Below, piece by piece: positions 8,341 through 15,947 of a DNA stretch of 30,186 nucleotides. A program made the position numbers and the translations under genes. Numbering within the stretch: the first letter of the stretch is position 1; each line of letters opens with the position of its first letter. Location of the stretch: the NCBI GenBank assembly GCA_021405325.1, contig QWII01000143.1, positions 1-30,186 of the forward strand. Direction: 5' to 3'. The notes beneath the pieces are model-generated. The model was not told where the DNA came from and ran no database searches. It worked only from the letters and a program-made list of their open reading frames with translations. This stretch comes from Caldilinea sp. CFX5 (lineage in GTDB: Bacteria > Chloroflexota > Anaerolineae > Caldilineales > Caldilineaceae).

Positions 8341-8640
8341 TCACGCCGCCAACTTCTGCATTGTCTGGGCTTTTTCTGCCAGTTGCTGCTCAAGCTCTTC
8401 ATGACTCACAAGCAAATCCGGGTTCTGCTGGGCGGCATCGCGTCTTTGGTAATAAAGCAACATCAGGCGCATTTCGCGCATTTCTTCGACATATTGATTC
8501 CACATAACCGGATCAACCAAGACAGCCGCCGCTTGGCTTCTTTGCAAAAGCAGAACTGGTCCCTTGCGCATCTTTGCCAGAACATCGTCACAGGAATTTT
8601 TAAAGTTAGAGATTGCCTCAGTTTGTGGCATAGAGAGCAT
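8341..8640 (-). CDS. Phd/YefM-family antitoxin candidate
   Basis: 99-residue protein with a Phd/YefM-like N-terminus: MPQTEAISNFKNSCDDVLAKMRKGPVLLLQRSQAAAVLVDPVMWNQYVEE matches the family pattern of an N-terminal DNA-binding alpha/beta domain with an x-V-L-V-D/S strand, followed by a helical toxin-binding tail. In known systems it neutralises a RelE/Doc-type toxin and represses its own operon. ATG 8640 has AGAGGAA about 7 bases upstream and is preferred over the internal ATG at 8631. A 9-bp dyad overlapping a TATAAT lies just upstream at 8664-8699, which fits autoregulation. The toxin candidate follows on the same strand. Confidence 0.65.
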   Translation of the reverse strand: MLSMPQTEAISNFKNSCDDVLAKMRKGPVLLLQRSQAAAVLVDPVMWNQYVEEMREMRLMLLYYQRRDAAQQNPDLLVSHEELEQQLAEKAQTMQKLAA

Positions 8641-8663
8641 AAATATTCCTCTTTCAACAATTC

Positions 8664-8699
8664 AATCTGCAAGCCAATTCCCATTGATTGCAGATTATA
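8664..8699 (-). promoter_or_regulatory. Candidate antitoxin promoter and operator dyad
   Basis: AATCTGCAA (8664-8672) and TTGCAGATT (8688-8696) form a perfect 9-bp inverted repeat 24 bp upstream of the antitoxin start. On the minus strand a consensus TATAAT (8699-8694) overlaps its distal half-site. The position suits autorepression by the antitoxin. The -35 element is weak (TTGCTG on the minus strand, around 8716-8721). Confidence 0.45.
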
Positions 8700-8823
8700 T
8701 GCAGAAACGTTAAATCAGCAAAGTTTCGATATATGCTGAAAAGGCTCAATCATGCTATGATCACCCACATATAATTCTCCATTCGCTTGGATAGCATCCA
8801 ACACAGCAGAAAGGAATATATTT

Positions 8824-9951
8824 ATGAGTAACGTTTTACAAGCCGGCCTCGTCGGCTGCGGCAGCCTGGCCCAACGTGGCCCATTACCGCACTTGAGTTT
8901 ACCCGATGCGCAGGAAAAGGTACGCCTCGTCGCCGTGGTTGATACCGTGGCGGAGCGGGCGCGCCAGAGCGCCGAACGCTTCAACGTGCCGGCCTGGTTT
9001 ACATCGATTGACGAGATGTTGGCAAAAAGCGATCTTGATGTAGTCTTGATCCTCACGCCCATCCCCTACCACTACGCCAACGCAATGGCTGCCATTGAAG
9101 CGGGCAAGCATGTCTATGTGCAAAAAGCGATGACGACCACCCTGGCCGAGGCCGATGACCTGCTGGCCGCCCGTGACCGCAAAGGGATCAAGCTGGCGGC
9201 GGCGCCGGGCTTTGAACTCTTTCCGGCTACGGCCCACATGCGTCAACTGGTCACTGATGGCGTCTTGGGACGCATTAGCGTCGGCTTTACCTACACCTGG
9301 GGTTTTGGTCATGAATTTGAGGCGATTCGCGCCGGTCAAGGGGAGTTGGCCGCCATCGATCCCACCTGGTACTATCGCCCCGGCGCTGGCCCCCTGCCCG
9401 ACGTGACCGTCTATGGCTTTCAGTTGGCGACCAGCATCCTGGGATCGGTGACACGGGTGACGGCGCTGGCGAACAAGACGGCGGAAACGCGCACCTGGCA
9501 GGGCAAGACCATGAAGGTCGAGACGCCGGACAACAATCTAGTCTTGATGGAATTTGCTTCCGGCGCGCTGGTGACAGCCGTCGGCGCCAATCTGCGGGGC
9601 AGTCCACGCATTCCGTGGGGCGGTCTGGGTCTCTATGGCACCGATGGCGTGCTGGAAGTATTGGATGTCGATGGCGCCAGCGGCTATCCGCTCGTCTTTG
9701 ATGTGCAGGGACGCAAGGTGAAAGAGACGGTAAGTTACCAACTGGCCGATCAGCCCTATCTCACCGGAGAACATCTGACCATCGAAGAGCCGCACACCTA
9801 CTGCGACATTATGGATCTGGTTGATGCGATTCGCGAAGATCGACCAACGCGCGCCCCTGGTGAACAGGCGCGCCATGTCGTCGAAATCATCGAAAAAGCA
9901 CAGTTGGCGATCGTCACCGGCCAAACCCAACACTTGAGCAGCCGCTGTTAA
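8824..9951 (+). CDS. Gfo/Idh/MocA family oxidoreductase
   Basis: Soluble NAD(P)-dependent dehydrogenase of the glucose-fructose oxidoreductase / inositol dehydrogenase type, 375 residues. The N-terminal Rossmann fold shows GLVGCGSLA at 8-16, and the sheet domain follows from about 130. Family members usually carry E-K-P after the last Rossmann strand; here it reads Q100-K101-A102 (HVYVQKAMTTTL), so the lysine is kept but the flanks are changed. The start is supported by AAAGGA about 10 bases upstream. Substrate is unknown, probably a sugar or cyclitol derivative. It stands alone after a divergent intergenic region shared with the antitoxin gene. Confidence 0.85.
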   Translation: MSNVLQAGLVGCGSLAQRGPLPHLSLPDAQEKVRLVAVVDTVAERARQSAERFNVPAWFTSIDEMLAKSDLDVVLILTPIPYHYANAMAAIEAGKHVYVQKAMTTTLAEADDLLAARDRKGIKLAAAPGFELFPATAHMRQLVTDGVLGRISVGFTYTWGFGHEFEAIRAGQGELAAIDPTWYYRPGAGPLPDVTVYGFQLATSILGSVTRVTALANKTAETRTWQGKTMKVETPDNNLVLMEFASGALVTAVGANLRGSPRIPWGGLGLYGTDGVLEVLDVDGASGYPLVFDVQGRKVKETVSYQLADQPYLTGEHLTIEEPHTYCDIMDLVDAIREDRPTRAPGEQARHVVEIIEKAQLAIVTGQTQHLSSRC

Positions 9952-9991
9952 AAAGAGAACCCGCAGCCATATCACCGCGAATCAAGGGATG

Positions 9992-10049
9992 GATTAGCGA
10001 AGCTTCTTATCTACTTGGTGGCGCCGGCTACACAAGGGGTTCGCTAATC
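9992..10049. repeat. Spaced inverted repeat GATTAGCGAA/TTCGCTAATC
   Basis: Perfect 10-bp arms at 9992-10001 and 10040-10049, starting 41 bp after the oxidoreductase stop. TTCGCTAATC also occurs near 21527, next to another repeat element. It may be a repeat fragment or a weak terminator. The rest of the 369-bp gap 9952-10320 holds only the nested palindrome at 10106-10191 and the upstream region of the subtilase; I see no gene. Confidence 0.4.
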
Positions 10050-10105
10050 AGCTCCGATTGATGGTCATACCCGCCCAACACAAAAAATCGCGTTTCCTTC
10101 GTTTA

Positions 10106-10191
10106 TATAGATGTTCAGAAAAAGATCGATGGCTGTAGGGGCAACCGCAAGGGATTGCCCCTACAGGCGAAACATTCACGGAACATCTATA
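10106..10191. repeat. Nested palindromic element (MITE-like)
   Basis: Outer arms TATAGATGTTC (10106-10116) and GAACATCTATA (10181-10191) are perfect. Inside them lies a second palindrome, TGTAGGGGCAA ... TTGCCCCTACA (about 10134-10164). The inner core matches the palindrome inside the NRPS gene at 2460-2495, so two repeat types seem to be stacked. Confidence 0.7.
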
Positions 10192-10320
10192 GCTAGTAGC
10201 AGTAACGGTCAATTCCAGCCTTCCACCGTTGACGACCACTGGAACAGGAAGGGGGACGACTGCGTATCCTCTTTGTTGTAGCTTTTTGCAACTAACTCAT
10301 TCGCAAAGGGAGGTTTTCTC

Positions 10321-11415
10321 ATGGCTGCGTTTTCTGCACCAAAAACAATTCCACCAGTGGAAGCGCCCCAGCAGGTTGAGCGTCCACAAGGGGTGCAATT
10401 TCTGCCTGAAGTACGCGAGTTTCTCTGGGTGGATCAGGCGCGGCTGGCTTTTGGCGTCAGCGGCAAAGGGTTGACGGTGGCGGTGTTGGACACGGGGTTG
10501 AATACCCAACATGTCGATTTTGCCGGTCGTGTGATCGCCCAGCGCAATTTTACGGCGGATAATGGCGGCAATGTTGATGACGCTACCGACGGCAACGGTC
10601 ATGGCACCAATGTCGGCGGCATCATTGTCGCCAACGGCGATCACAAAGGCATTGCCCCCGGCGCCCATATCCTGCCCATCAAGGTCTTGAGTAATGAAGG
10701 GGGCGGCTCGTTTGATGCTATCGATCAGGCGCTCAGTTGGGTGTTGGAAAATCGGGAAAAGCACAACATCAGCGTGGTCAGCATGTCCCTGGGCGACAGC
10801 GGGAACTACACCAGCGATGACTTTGGCGACGATCCGATCCGGCAGAAGCTGCGCAAGCTGCGCGCGATTCGTGTACCGGTAGTGATTGCGGCGGGTAACG
10901 ACTATTTCACCCACAACAGCCAGCAAGGCATGGGCTACCCGGCCATCATCCGCGAATGTATCAGCGTGGGTGCGCTCTACGATGGGCCGGGGAGCGGTTT
11001 CACCTATGGCAGCGGCGCCCAAGCCCGCTCGCGCAAGGCCGGCCAGATCACCCCTTTCTCCCAACGGCTGCATCGGAGTGTGAATCGCGCCACCTACACG
11101 CGCATCTTTGCCCCCGGCGCGCCCGTGACCTCGTCGGGCATCAATGGCCCACACGGCGAATCGGTGCAACACGGCACCAGCCAGGCTACGCCTGTCACCA
11201 CCGGCTTGCTCCTGTTGATGCAGGAGTTTTACAAACAGCGCAAGGGCCAGTTACCCACCGTCGCCCAATTGGTCAACTGGCTGCAACGGGGCGGGATCAC
11301 CATTTTCGACGGCGATGACGAAGATGATAATGTCCAACACACCAAACTCAACTTCCTGCGCGCCGACGCCATCTCCGCGCTGGATGCGGTGCGACGGGCG
11401 TTACTGGCGTTATAA
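10321..11415 (+). CDS. S8 family (subtilisin-like) serine peptidase
   Basis: Subtilase of 364 residues with the complete catalytic set: D57 in [10 protein letters not shown]94 in [11 protein letters not shown], oxyanion N193 in VIAAGND and S287 in HGTSQATP. No signal peptide or transmembrane segment is visible and the prodomain is short or absent, so it is probably cytosolic, like intracellular subtilases that work in protein turnover. The start is well supported by GGGAGG 8 bases upstream. It is monocistronic, converges on the minus-strand oxidoreductase across a tandem repeat, and has no recognised inhibitor or substrate partner next to it. Target proteins cannot be told from the sequence. 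Confidence 0.9.
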   Translation: MAAFSAPKTIPPVEAPQQVERPQGVQFLPEVREFLWVDQARLAFGVSGKGLTVAVLDTGLNTQHVDFAGRVIAQRNFTADNGGNVDDATDGNGHGTNVGGIIVANGDHKGIAPGAHILPIKVLSNEGGGSFDAIDQALSWVLENREKHNISVVSMSLGDSGNYTSDDFGDDPIRQKLRKLRAIRVPVVIAAGNDYFTHNSQQGMGYPAIIRECISVGALYDGPGSGFTYGSGAQARSRKAGQITPFSQRLHRSVNRATYTRIFAPGAPVTSSGINGPHGESVQHGTSQATPVTTGLLLLMQEFYKQRKGQLPTVAQLVNWLQRGGITIFDGDDEDDNVQHTKLNFLRADAISALDAVRRALLAL

Positions 11416-11421
11416 CATGGT

Positions 11422-11550
11422 TGGTTCGTTGGTTTCGACAGGCTCAACCAACGAACCAACCAACCAACGAACCAACCAACGAACCAACCAACGAACCAAC
11501 CAACGAACCAACCAACCAACGAACCAACCAACGAACCAACCAACGAACTA
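11422..11550. repeat. Low-complexity tandem repeat of CAACGAACCAAC type
   Basis: Starts with the perfect hairpin GGTTGGTTCGTTGGTT / AACCAACGAACCAACC around TCGACAGGCTC, then continues as a run of 12- to 16-bp units built from CCAACGAA and CCAAC. It fills the space between two convergent stop codons (11415 and 11552). The minus strand reads as poly(TTGGTTCG) and could form a variable-length array. Confidence 0.85.
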
Positions 11551-11551
11551 A

Positions 11552-12682
11552 CTATCCAATACACCACGTCCCGTTTTCCACGACTTCCAGCTTACCACTG
11601 TCAGCGGCGCGCACACCAGCGTCGAGGATTGCCATCACTTCCAGGTTAAAATTCAGATCGAGCGTGGGGTGGAGCGGTTCGCCGGTGTTCAGATGATGGA
11701 TGTAAGCTTGGGCAATATTCTGCTCACCGACCGGCATCGGCTCGACTTCATAGGTGGCGGACTGACCGCCGCCCTTTTCAATGCGCACCCGTTCGGCGCC
11801 GCCTTTGGGGCGTTCGACCACCAACGCGCCATCGACGCCGTAAACGATCGGCCCCGGCGACACGCCATGATCGTGAGTTGTCCACGAGCCTTCCATGATC
11901 GCCATGGCGCCGGGGAAACGGACGAGCATGGCGGCATTGTCTTCAGCGTCCCCCCACGGGCTGTTGAGGTTGGCGCGCATCCCCACCGCGGCCAGCCCCG
12001 GCGCACCGATAAACCAGCGCGCCAGTTTGGAGCCGTAGCAGCAGTAATCCAACATGGCGCCGCCGCCGGTCTCCTTCTGGTGCCACCAGGTCGCGCCCCG
12101 CTCGACGCCGGTCATAGGGCCGGCCCCTTCGCTGACGCCGGGGTGACTGACGCCATAGCCCAACGGCCCCAGATGACCGCCGCGCCATTTGACTTCGATG
12201 ATGCGACCAATGGCGCCGGCATCGATCAGTTCCTTGGCTTTGCGGATGGCCGGCGACCAGGTGGTCGGCCAGTTGACAATCACTTCAGTGCCGGCAGCTT
12301 GAGCGGCCCGCGCCATGCGCAGACCGTGAGCCAGGGAGCTTGCCATTGGTTTTTCCACAACGATATGGGTTCCCGCGGCGGCACAAGCTTCGACGACTTC
12401 GGCATGACGGGCGTTTTCAGCGCAACAGAGGATGATGTCGAATTTCTCCTGGCGCAACATCTCTTCATACCGTTCATAGCGTTTGGGCAGGCCGGCCTTT
12501 TCCACGGCCAGACGCATATTCCAGCCGCGGGTATACATGGCGTCGCGCAATTCGGGACGCACGGGAACGGTATCGGCGCCGGCCACCAGTTGCACCTGCT
12601 CCTGCTGACCAAACTGGGCGACCAGGCTGTTAATGTGCATGTGAGCAAAGCCGATCACACCGACACGATATTGCTTGGGCAT
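11552..12682 (-). CDS. Gfo/Idh/MocA family oxidoreductase
   Basis: NAD(P)-dependent dehydrogenase, 376 residues, soluble. The Rossmann loop is degenerate (GVIGFAHMH, 8-16), and the diagnostic E110-K111-P112 ([12 protein letters not shown]) is intact, unlike in the relative at 8824. The lower half contains [14 protein letters not shown] and a substrate-side [12 protein letters not shown], typical of the sheet domain. A strong AAAGGAGG lies about 7 bases before the ATG. It is followed by a tandem repeat that comes within 2 bp of its stop. Substrate is unknown. The nearby M81 peptidase and deacylase suggest a catabolic island, but that is inference. Confidence 0.88.
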   Translation of the reverse strand: MPKQYRVGVIGFAHMHINSLVAQFGQQEQVQLVAGADTVPVRPELRDAMYTRGWNMRLAVEKAGLPKRYERYEEMLRQEKFDIILCCAENARHAEVVEACAAAGTHIVVEKPMASSLAHGLRMARAAQAAGTEVIVNWPTTWSPAIRKAKELIDAGAIGRIIEVKWRGGHLGPLGYGVSHPGVSEGAGPMTGVERGATWWHQKETGGGAMLDYCCYGSKLARWFIGAPGLAAVGMRANLNSPWGDAEDNAAMLVRFPGAMAIMEGSWTTHDHGVSPGPIVYGVDGALVVERPKGGAERVRIEKGGGQSATYEVEPMPVGEQNIAQAYIHHLNTGEPLHPTLDLNFNLEVMAILDAGVRAADSGKLEVVENGTWCIG

Positions 12683-12750
12683 GAGTGAACCTCCTTTGAT
12701 TTTGTTAGCTTTGGGAAAGTTGGTTGGTTTGTTAGTTTGTTTGTTGGTTT

Positions 12751-12847
12751 GTAACTACCAAGCCACCCCCACCTAACCTCCCCCTGATAAGGGGAGGGAC
12801 AGTTCCTCCCCTTATCAGGGGGAGGTTAGGTGGGGGTTAGTAGTTAC
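12751..12847. repeat. Long inverted repeat, about 45-bp arms
   Basis: GTAACTAC ... CCCCCACCTAACCTCCCCCTGATAAGGGGAGG pairs with CCTCCCCTTATCAGGGGGAGGTTAGGTGGGGGTT ... GTAGTTAC, with a short loop (ACAGTT). It lies 8 bp past the 3' end of the Uma2 gene and before the next minus-strand gene, so it can act as a terminator. Its size is more typical of a repeat element. Confidence 0.85.
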
Positions 12848-12854
12848 GTTGATT

Positions 12855-13472
12855 TTAGCTGTTCTGGGGTTGGAATAGCACGCTTGTCTTGATCTGCAAG
12901 CCGGCCAGTATGGCAGAAGTGATCAATTCCTCGCCGGTGTACTGGCCGTGGAGGGCGTATTCGCCACGGGCGAGGGTATAAACCTCCACCGAACGAGTCT
13001 TGGTATCCACGATCCAATATTCGGCGACACCGGCTGCTTCGTAGGCGTCAAACTTAGTTGTACGATCCAGGCGAATGGAGCTAGGGGAGACGACTTCGAC
13101 AATAAGATCGGGCGCACCTTCAAAGATTTTAACACCGAAAGGTGGTTGGCGGGCAGCGCTGATATAGATAACATCCGGCTGCACTGGACGTGAAAGTTCA
13201 GAAAGGTGAACCTCAAACGGGGCGGGTACGACCAAGCCTAAAGCACGTTCACCAACATAAAGTTCTAGTTGAAACGCGACTTTAAAAGCAGCAAATTGAT
13301 GTTCAAGACTTGGTGCATTCGCCACGTAGAGGACTCCCTTAATGATTTCATAGCGCTTGCCATCATCCGGTAAACGCTGGTAGTCTTCATAACGCCACTC
13401 GCCCTGCACCGGCCAACCGTTTAGATCGTTCAGCGGCGTTGCACCAGTGGGCATTACCATTTGCATTGTCAT
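12855..13472 (-). CDS. Uma2 family endonuclease-like protein (DUF820)
   Basis: PD-(D/E)xK-fold protein of the Uma2 group, often annotated as an endonuclease but with no settled role. Visible core: PD of RPVQPDVIYI, E of DLIVEVVSPSS, K of RTTKFDAYEAAG and the diagnostic EYWIVD. I start at ATG 13472 (205 residues) because AAAGGAA precedes it; the frame is open to an ATG at 13514, which would add 14 cysteine-rich residues without a ribosome-binding site. It is a single gene upstream of the oxidoreductase on the same strand, separated by a long inverted repeat. Such genes occur in many copies in Chloroflexota and cyanobacteria; another is at 20575. Confidence 0.85.
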   Translation of the reverse strand: MTMQMVMPTGATPLNDLNGWPVQGEWRYEDYQRLPDDGKRYEIIKGVLYVANAPSLEHQFAAFKVAFQLELYVGERALGLVVPAPFEVHLSELSRPVQPDVIYISAARQPPFGVKIFEGAPDLIVEVVSPSSIRLDRTTKFDAYEAAGVAEYWIVDTKTRSVEVYTLARGEYALHGQYTGEELITSAILAGLQIKTSVLFQPQNS

Positions 13473-13568
13473 GGTTCGTTTCCTTTGTGCCATCAAACAG
13501 CAACATGGCGCCAATTGTCACAACTTTGTAGCTCAGTCTATCATTGGGCGGGCGAATGGTCAAGAGGA

Positions 13569-15014
13569 TCACAACTGCATGGGCCAGAGCGTGCGCCGCG
13601 CCCGTTGATAGGGAATTTGCGCCATTTCCGGCACCAGGGCGCCGGGGGCGCTGACATAGAGAATCTTGGCCGCGATGGGGGCAAAGCCGGCGTGGAAATG
13701 CTGCATGGATTTGACGACCAGAATTTTCTTCTGCGCCGGGTCGATACCGACGTTGGTAAAGACATGAGGGCTAAAGGTTTGGGTGCGATGGGTGATGGCG
13801 ACAATGTCGATGCCATTGGGGCCGTGAAGGGCGACGCTATCGCCTAGCTTGCCCGTCCCTTGGCCAAAGATTTGGGTGGCGTTCGGCGCAATTTTGCCGA
13901 CGCGCACACGCAAGTCCACCGGGTCGCCGGACATTGGCCCCATCTTGCCGCCGATGCGCAAATCGGCGGTGACACCTTCACCCAGTTCCATGGCCACGGC
14001 GACAACAATGGGGTCCCAGATACAACCAATCGCCACATTGCCGATCCCCCGTTCCAGGCAGCGGCGCAGGAGAAAGGTCGAATCATTGGGCGCACCACCA
14101 CCGGAGTTATCGGCTACATCAGCGAAGACGACCGGTTGCCCTACCATTGCCAACGCTTCGTCGATGGCTTCGTCCATGGTGTGATAGGTGGGTTGCACAT
14201 GGTTGCGCATGGCATAAAATTCATCGCCAAGCTGCTTTGCCAGCGCCGCGCCTTTGGCCGGCTGGTTATCCGTGACGACCAACATGCGCGTTCCCAAATC
14301 CGGCACATCGCCCCAAGGGAAGCCGTGGCCCAGCGAGATGGACAGGACGCCCTCCTTACCTTCGAGCGCCTGCATCTTGGCGACAAAACCTTTCACTGGT
14401 TCGCGGGTGGTGTGGTAGACGCCGATCATCCCGCAGTCGTACAGACTGGTGACAGGCTTGGTTTTCCCCTCGGCGGCGTCGGCGATGATCTGGAACAACT
14501 CTGCGGCGCGATCCCCCGGATCGACATGAGGGTACTCTTTGAAGGTGACAACGGCGTCGGCATGGTCGATCAGTTGCTGGGTCAGGTGACAGTGGAGATC
14601 AAGTTCGACGCCAATCGGCACGTCCGGCCCGACAATTTCCCGCACCCGTTGGGTCAGGTCGCCTTCGCAGTCATCATAGCCCTCCGCCACCATCGCCCCG
14701 TGCATCATGAGCAGCACCGCATCGACCGGCAGTGCGGCTTGCAAATCGGCTAGAATTTCAGCGCGTAAGGTTTCATAGACCGGACGCAGGGTGATGCCGG
14801 CCGGCACGGCAAAGGCAGCCAGACTTTCGACGACCGTCCAGCCGCGCGCCCGCCCCAGGTCGCGCCAGCGCACCAGCGGCACGCCAAAGGACGAAGGAGT
14901 CGGGCCGTGGTCGCCATTGCGGATCAGATAGGTCTGTTCAAAGTTCTGCATTCCAGTGAGAAAGGGGGAAAAGGTGTTGGTCTCGGTGCCGAGTAGGGCG
15001 GTGAAGAGTTTCAT
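13569..15014 (-). CDS. M81 family metallopeptidase (MlrC-like)
   Basis: Zinc metallopeptidase family named after MlrC, which completes microcystin linear-peptide breakdown; most relatives act on unknown small peptides or amides. The 481 residues match family length. Motifs: ETNTFSP at 11-17, LMMHGAM at 102-108, ELDLHCHLT around 137-145, FADVADNSGGGAPNDST and VVKSMQHF. D139, H141 and H163 have the spacing of the metal-binding Asp-x-His and distal His reported for MlrC (167/169/191). There is no signal peptide, so it is cytosolic. AGAGGA precedes the ATG. A nearby amidohydrolase (15948) could act on related D-amino-acid or peptide substrates; this link is inference. Confidence 0.9.
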   Translation of the reverse strand: MKLFTALLGTETNTFSPFLTGMQNFEQTYLIRNGDHGPTPSSFGVPLVRWRDLGRARGWTVVESLAAFAVPAGITLRPVYETLRAEILADLQAALPVDAVLLMMHGAMVAEGYDDCEGDLTQRVREIVGPDVPIGVELDLHCHLTQQLIDHADAVVTFKEYPHVDPGDRAAELFQIIADAAEGKTKPVTSLYDCGMIGVYHTTREPVKGFVAKMQALEGKEGVLSISLGHGFPWGDVPDLGTRMLVVTDNQPAKGAALAKQLGDEFYAMRNHVQPTYHTMDEAIDEALAMVGQPVVFADVADNSGGGAPNDSTFLLRRCLERGIGNVAIGCIWDPIVVAVAMELGEGVTADLRIGGKMGPMSGDPVDLRVRVGKIAPNATQIFGQGTGKLGDSVALHGPNGIDIVAITHRTQTFSPHVFTNVGIDPAQKKILVVKSMQHFHAGFAPIAAKILYVSAPGALVPEMAQIPYQRARRTLWPMQL

Positions 15015-15058
15015 TGGTCGTGTCCTCTGTGGTGATTGCTGGTATCGATAATTTGGGA

Positions 15059-15132
15059 AACGACAACGAATTGGGGGACTAACGAATTGGGTATACAGGC
15101 CAATTCGTTAGTCCCCCCAATTCGTTGTCGTT
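15059..15132. repeat. Long inverted repeat upstream of the M81 gene
   Basis: AACGACAACGAATTGGGGG ... ACTAACGAATTGG (15059-15090) pairs with CCAATTCGTTAGTCCCCCC ... AATTCGTTGTCGTT (15100-15132), perfect except for one extra base. AACGAATTGG also occurs twice in each arm. It lies just past the 3' end of the 110-residue gene. Confidence 0.85.
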
Positions 15133-15145
15133 GTTAAAGGGGAGG

Positions 15146-15478
15146 TTATGCAGCAAGTGGTGTACGTTCAGGCGACTTCTGTGGTAAGGCAGGGGCCTGT
15201 ACCAGAACATCCAAGTACCACCACCATTCTTCTGGTGTTACATCCCGTTGACGACGTTCCTCAGCCAAATTGACAAAGCGTTTCAATTCGTGCAAAAACT
15301 TGGTTGCTTGGACTGCCAGTTTCCGATCAGCCGCAGCCAACAACCGTCTTTCATCTGCTGATAGCTGTGAAGAATGGGCATACAGCTTACTACGTGTTTC
15401 TAACATCAGCAGGTGTTCAATGCCACTTACCTCTGGATAGTCCACATCAATGGTATATTGTTCTAGCAACTTATTCAT
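15146..15478 (-). CDS. Hypothetical protein, second gene of overlapping pair
   Basis: 110 residues, not recognised. It is charged and largely helical in appearance: LETRSKLYAHSSQLSADERRLLAAADRKL and KFLHELKRFVNLAEERRQ suggest two amphipathic helices, followed by EEWWWYLDVL and a proline-rich tail. There is no membrane segment or signal peptide. The ATG overlaps the end of the upstream gene by 8 bp and has AGGAG 8 bases before it, so the two are translationally coupled and likely work together. Small size and coupling suggest a toxin-antitoxin-type pair with this as the helical partner; that is inference only. Confidence 0.7.
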   Translation of the reverse strand: MNKLLEQYTIDVDYPEVSGIEHLLMLETRSKLYAHSSQLSADERRLLAAADRKLAVQATKFLHELKRFVNLAEERRQRDVTPEEWWWYLDVLVQAPALPQKSPERTPLAA

Positions 15479-15851
15479 GGTAAAGCTCCTGAATTTGCCC
15501 TAGCAAGTGATACTTTGGATCTTGAAAATAGGTAACAGGATCATCAGGTGGGAATGAGGTTTCCATTATTCCATTCATGCCAAACATCACTAACCAAACC
15601 TGTCCTTGGTAAGGTGCCACAATCGTTGGGTAGAATATGTTATTATACTGAAAAGCATAAACCGTAGCTTCAGGGTTACGCAATACTGTACCGATAATTG
15701 CTTCATACTCTGCCAATGAAGTTGCAGGTGGTAAGTGAGCAAGTCTGATGCGTTTCTCCAAATGCGACTGCGCCTTGTTCGGTTTCCAACGAATCTGCGT
15801 TAATATCTGCTGTAAAGCAGTAAAAATTTGCTTCTGCAAAGAGTCTATCAT
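15471..15851 (-). CDS. Hypothetical protein, candidate nuclease-toxin-like, first gene of pair
   Basis: 126 residues with an N-terminal helix (MIDSLQKQIFTALQQILTQI) and a compact alpha/beta C-terminal part: RIRLAHLPPATSLAEYEAIIGTVL, then strands VYAFQYNNIFYPTIV and GQVWLVMFGMNGIMETSFPPDD. The order helix, strand with aromatic residues, W-L-V-x-F-G and M-E-T-x-F-P-P recalls small nuclease toxins of the barnase/EndoU/colicin/RelE (BECR) type, but I cannot name the family. It overlaps the next gene by 8 bp. An AT-rich dyad (15852-15885) directly upstream of its ATG could be an operator. Confidence 0.7.
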   Translation of the reverse strand: MIDSLQKQIFTALQQILTQIRWKPNKAQSHLEKRIRLAHLPPATSLAEYEAIIGTVLRNPEATVYAFQYNNIFYPTIVAPYQGQVWLVMFGMNGIMETSFPPDDPVTYFQDPKYHLLGQIQELYHE

Positions 15852-15885
15852 AATAATTTGCTTACTTCTTACTAAGTAAATTATT
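15852..15885 (-). promoter_or_regulatory. Candidate operator dyad upstream of the 15851 gene
   Basis: AATAATTTGCTTACTT and AAGTAAATTATT form an interrupted inverted repeat immediately before the ATG of the 126-residue gene. It contains the small palindrome TTACTAAGTAA (15869-15879). The 96-bp AT-rich gap also serves the divergent deacylase gene. Confidence 0.35.
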
Positions 15886-15947
15886 GATTGTTCCTATGAT
15901 TATAACACAGCTATCTTAATTATGACACATCAAAGGAAAAACCATTC

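Noticed and set aside
8313..8507. Plus-strand small frame starting at ATG 8313
   Set aside because: Its ATG is simply the mirrored toxin start in the inverted repeat, and the rest is antisense to the antitoxin.
10048..10239. Minus-strand open frame of 63 codons in the gap before the subtilase
   Set aside because: It runs through the nested palindrome 10106-10191, lacks a ribosome-binding site and has an unusual composition.
10297..11172. Minus-strand open frame of 291 codons
   Set aside because: It is antisense to the subtilase with its full catalytic set, and has no ribosome-binding site or domain.
11420..11550. CRISPR array
   Set aside because: Units are adjacent without unique spacers and no cas gene is present; this is a simple tandem repeat.
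11421..11696. Plus-strand frame encoding a Thr-Asn-Gln repeat protein
   Set aside because: It is the translation of the CAACGAACCAAC array, overlaps two real genes and has no ribosome-binding site.
11669..12688. Long plus-strand open frame (339 codons)
   Set aside because: It is antisense to the Gfo/Idh/MocA oxidoreductase, which has a Rossmann loop, EKP motif and ribosome-binding site; the plus-strand product has no recognisable domain.
13860..14753. Plus-strand open frame of 297 codons
   Set aside because: It is antisense to the M81 peptidase, whose motifs and metal residues are intact; long shadows are expected at this GC content.
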